This document shows positions 62,087 through 64,000 of a stretch of 64,000 nucleotides of DNA, piece by piece (positions within the stretch are counted from its first letter, which is position 1; the number at the start of each line of letters is the position of its first letter). The DNA comes from Hymenobacter tibetensis (GTDB taxonomy: Bacteria > Bacteroidota > Bacteroidia > Cytophagales > Hymenobacteraceae). Location of the stretch: positions 1,206,001 to 1,270,000 of the forward strand of contig NZ_CP094669.1 of NCBI RefSeq assembly GCF_022827545.1. Direction: 5' to 3'. A program made the position numbers and the translations under genes. Below the pieces are notes generated by a model, which was not told where the DNA came from, did not search any database, and saw only the letters and a program-made list of their open reading frames with translations.

Positions 62087-62140
62087 AGACGATTTGCTGT
62101 TCCTAATTACATCCCACCCAAATCCCACATTCCCCACCGC

Positions 62141-63730
62141 ATGGGCAACAATCTACTCGGCCGGCTTACCATCTGGGACTACGCTATTGTGGCGGCGTAC
62201 CTTGTTATCCTGTTCGCTATTGGCTACCGAGCCAGCTTCTCGAAAAAAGCGAAAACTGAGGAATCGTTGTTTCTGGCGAACAAGTCGCTGGGGTGGGCCA
62301 GCATTGGGTTCAACATGTGGGGCACCAACGTGGGGCCTTCTATGCTGCTGGCGTTTGCTAGTATCGGGTACAGCACGGGCATTGTGGCGGTGAATTTCGA
62401 GTGGTACGCCTTTGTGTTTCTGTTTCTGCTGGCGGTGGTGTTTGCGCCGCGTTATTTGGCCGCCAATGTGAGTACCATGCCCGGCTTCATGGGTCGGCAG
62501 TTCGGCGACTCGACGCAAAATATCCTGGCCTGGTACGCCCTGATCAAGATTCTGATTTCGTGGCTGTCGTTGGGCTTGTTCTCGGGCGGGGTGCTGGTGC
62601 GCCAGATTCTGGGTATTCCGATGTGGCAATCGGTGATTGTACTGGTGCTGTTTGCGGGCTTTTTCACGTTTGCCGGTGGCTTGAAGGCCATTGCCAAGGT
62701 GAACGTGTTTCAGATGCTGCTACTCATCGGCGTTTCACTCACACTGACGGTTATTGGGGTGATGAAAGTGGGCGGCCTGAGTAAGTTGTGGCACAGCGTA
62801 CCGAGCCACTACTGGAACCTGGTGCAGCCCGCTTCCGACCCGAAATACCCGTGGTACGCCATTCTGCTGGGCTACCCGGTGTCGGCGGTGGCGTTTTTCT
62901 GTACCGATCAGGCCATGGTGCAGTCGGTGCTGGGGGCCAAGAGCCTGGAACAGGGGCAGTTGGGCGTGAACTTCATCGGATGGCTGAAAATCCTGTCGTT
63001 GCCGCTGTTCATCCTCACCGGTGTCATCTGCTATGTGCTGTTCCCCAACCTCGCCAGCCCCGACCAAGCCTACATGACGATGGTGACCACCCTGTTTCCG
63101 GCCGGTATGAAAGGCTTGGTTATCGTGGTGCTGATTGCAGTGCTGGTGGGCACTATCAGCTCGTCACTCAATGCCCTGAGCACCGTGTTTGTCATGGACG
63201 TGTACGCCCGCAACATCAACCCCCAAGCCACCGAAAAGGACGTGGTGCGCGTAGGTCGCCTGACAGTGCTAGTGGGTTGCGCCTTCGCCGTACTCGTGGC
63301 CCTGGCCATCGACTCAGTGAAAGGCCTCAACCTATTCGACGTATTTCAGGCGGTACTCGGGTTCATTGCGCCGCCGCTGGCCGTGGTGTTCCTGCTCACG
63401 GTGTTCTGGCAGCGTACCACCCAGCGGGCCGTAAACGGCATTCTGTCGGTAGGCTCGGCGTTTAGTTTGGGCGTGGGCGTGGTGTATTTGTGGGTGCTGC
63501 CGCCCAGTGAGTACAGCTTCTGGCCGCACTATCTGGTACTGTCGTTTCTCATCTTCGCCGTGCTGTTCGTGGCCGCCGTGCTGGTTTCCCTCACCGACCC
63601 CGCCGGCCAGGCCGCCCGCCAGGCCGTGGACTACGGCGTGCTGGCCAAGCCTACCCCGCGGGTGCGCCTGCTGTGGGCCTCGCTGGCCGTGGTGATGGTG
63701 GGGCTGTACATCGTGTTCAATGGGCACTAG
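62141..63730 (+). CDS. Sodium:solute symporter family transporter (second)
   Basis: A 529-residue inner-membrane protein with about 13-14 hydrophobic helices, no signal peptide. SSS family features: DYAIVAAYLVILFAIGYRAS, FNMWGTNVGPSMLLAFASIG and LVGTISSSLNALSTVFVMDV (sodium-binding Ser residues). It differs from the first SSS protein in the window and probably carries another product, perhaps L-rhamnose given the nearby mutarotase and rhamnosidases. An open frame at 62061 reading through the repeat is rejected. Followed by a strong terminator. Confidence 0.92.
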   Translation: MGNNLLGRLTIWDYAIVAAYLVILFAIGYRASFSKKAKTEESLFLANKSLGWASIGFNMWGTNVGPSMLLAFASIGYSTGIVAVNFEWYAFVFLFLLAVVFAPRYLAANVSTMPGFMGRQFGDSTQNILAWYALIKILISWLSLGLFSGGVLVRQILGIPMWQSVIVLVLFAGFFTFAGGLKAIAKVNVFQMLLLIGVSLTLTVIGVMKVGGLSKLWHSVPSHYWNLVQPASDPKYPWYAILLGYPVSAVAFFCTDQAMVQSVLGAKSLEQGQLGVNFIGWLKILSLPLFILTGVICYVLFPNLASPDQAYMTMVTTLFPAGMKGLVIVVLIAVLVGTISSSLNALSTVFVMDVYARNINPQATEKDVVRVGRLTVLVGCAFAVLVALAIDSVKGLNLFDVFQAVLGFIAPPLAVVFLLTVFWQRTTQRAVNGILSVGSAFSLGVGVVYLWVLPPSEYSFWPHYLVLSFLIFAVLFVAAVLVSLTDPAGQAARQAVDYGVLAKPTPRVRLLWASLAVVMVGLYIVFNGH

Positions 63731-63777
63731 ATTGCCGCAATACCTGAGTAAACCCTTCCTATAGCCCTCTGAACCCA

Positions 63778-63815
63778 AAAACCCCAGCCACCTTATGTAA
63801 GGCAGCTGGGGTTTT
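63778..63815. terminator. Bidirectional terminator
   Basis: AAAACCCCAGC (63778-63788) pairs perfectly with GCTGGGGTTTT (63805-63815). An inner CCTTA/TAAGG hairpin lies in the loop. T-runs on both strands fit the convergent SSS and Old Yellow Enzyme genes. Confidence 0.92.
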
Positions 63816-63851
63816 CACTGAAAACGCAGTTGAGAGAACTGCCCGGCGTGG

Positions 63852-64000
63852 TTATACCAGTGTGCTCAGAGCTTCGCGGCTGTAGCCCTTCATTTCGTCT
63901 GAGCGGCCTTGCTGGATTTTCTCCACCCAGTTTGGGTCCACAATCAGCTGGCGGCCCACGGCCACAAGGTCAAATTCGTTGCGGTCAAGACGACGCAGCA
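63852..64000 (-). CDS. NADH:flavin oxidoreductase/Old Yellow Enzyme family, C-terminal end (partial)
   Basis: The frame is open from the window edge and ends with TAA at 63852-63854. The visible 49 residues read RRLDRNEFDLVAVGRQLIVD, then PNWVEKIQQGRSDEM and a YSREALSTLV end. EFDLVAVGRQLIVDPNW is the hallmark end of the Old Yellow Enzyme TIM barrel, contacting FMN phosphate. The remainder lies beyond the window. It is convergent with the SSS gene and separated by the terminator, so it is probably outside the pectin region. Confidence 0.85.
   Translation of the reverse strand, partial: LRRLDRNEFDLVAVGRQLIVDPNWVEKIQQGRSDEMKGYSREALSTLV

Noticed and set aside
62061..62393. Open frame overlapping the second SSS transporter
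   Set aside because: It begins in the repeat arm with the same MLRLRLCMT codons and runs out of frame through a clear transporter gene.
1..64000. tRNA or rRNA genes
   Set aside because: I saw no cloverleaf-like segments with TTCGA-type arms or rRNA motifs in the intergenic regions. A dedicated scan would be decisive.

Overview
The window is GC-rich (for example 40 of 60 bases at 30601-30660 are G or C) and carries two SusC/SusD pairs, SusD lipoproteins, an AraC-type regulator, TAnnTTTG-like promoter boxes and many secreted carbohydrate-active enzymes. This points to a high-GC member of the Bacteroidota, most like Hymenobacter and its relatives. That is inference from gene content; no marker gene is present.

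Nearly the whole window is one large pectin-utilisation region. Layout: (1) 1-1851, the end of a dicarboxylate:cation symporter and an outer-membrane porin, both (+). (2) 1980-7764, a (-) operon DUF3826 > SusC > SusD. (3) 8051-15459, a (-) operon: PL1 pectate lyase > beta-helix/DUF6298 protein > SGNH acetylesterase > Tat-exported sugar isomerase-like protein. (4) 15925-31350, a (+) run: GH20/GH67-like protein, (alpha/alpha)6 hydrolase, GH28, GH95, GH2-malectin, SSS transporter and DapA-like aldolase, closed by a strong terminator. (5) 31431-32324, AraC regulator (-). (6) 32861-48288, a (+) operon: isomerase-like enzyme, SusC, SusD, second PL1, GH140, GH43, sialidase-like protein and GH2. (7) 48410-49397, DUF5713 and a strikingly AT-rich HEPN-like gene. 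(8) 49608-63730, GH78, BNR/sialidase, CE19-like esterase, GH141-like beta-helix protein, second GH78-like protein, secreted L-rhamnose mutarotase, Gfo/Idh/MocA oxidoreductase, GIY-YIG nuclease and second SSS transporter. The window ends inside an Old Yellow Enzyme gene (-).

PL1 + GH28 + GH78 + GH95 + GH140 + GH141-like + GH2 + GH43 + CE19-like overlaps strongly with the enzyme families that Bacteroides thetaiotaomicron uses on rhamnogalacturonan II. My working model is: the backbone is cut by PL1 and GH28, side chains are stripped by GH140, GH95, GH78, GH2, GH43 and the unplaced hydrolases, esters are removed by the two esterases, oligosaccharides enter through the two SusCD pairs, sugars cross the inner membrane by the SSS symporters, and catabolism proceeds through the isomerase, aldolase and oxidoreductase.

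The most unusual signal is a family of long palindromic repeats at most gene junctions between 52.3 and 62.1 kb. One copy (61678-62086) consists of two perfect 39-bp inverted arms enclosing only a 98-residue GIY-YIG nuclease gene. The other copies have the same arms and related short spacers without the gene. This looks like an autonomous element and its MITE-like derivatives. A second unexplained signal is a 16-bp element shared by the upstream regions of three operons, at nearly identical distance (76 and 77 nt) from two of the start codons.
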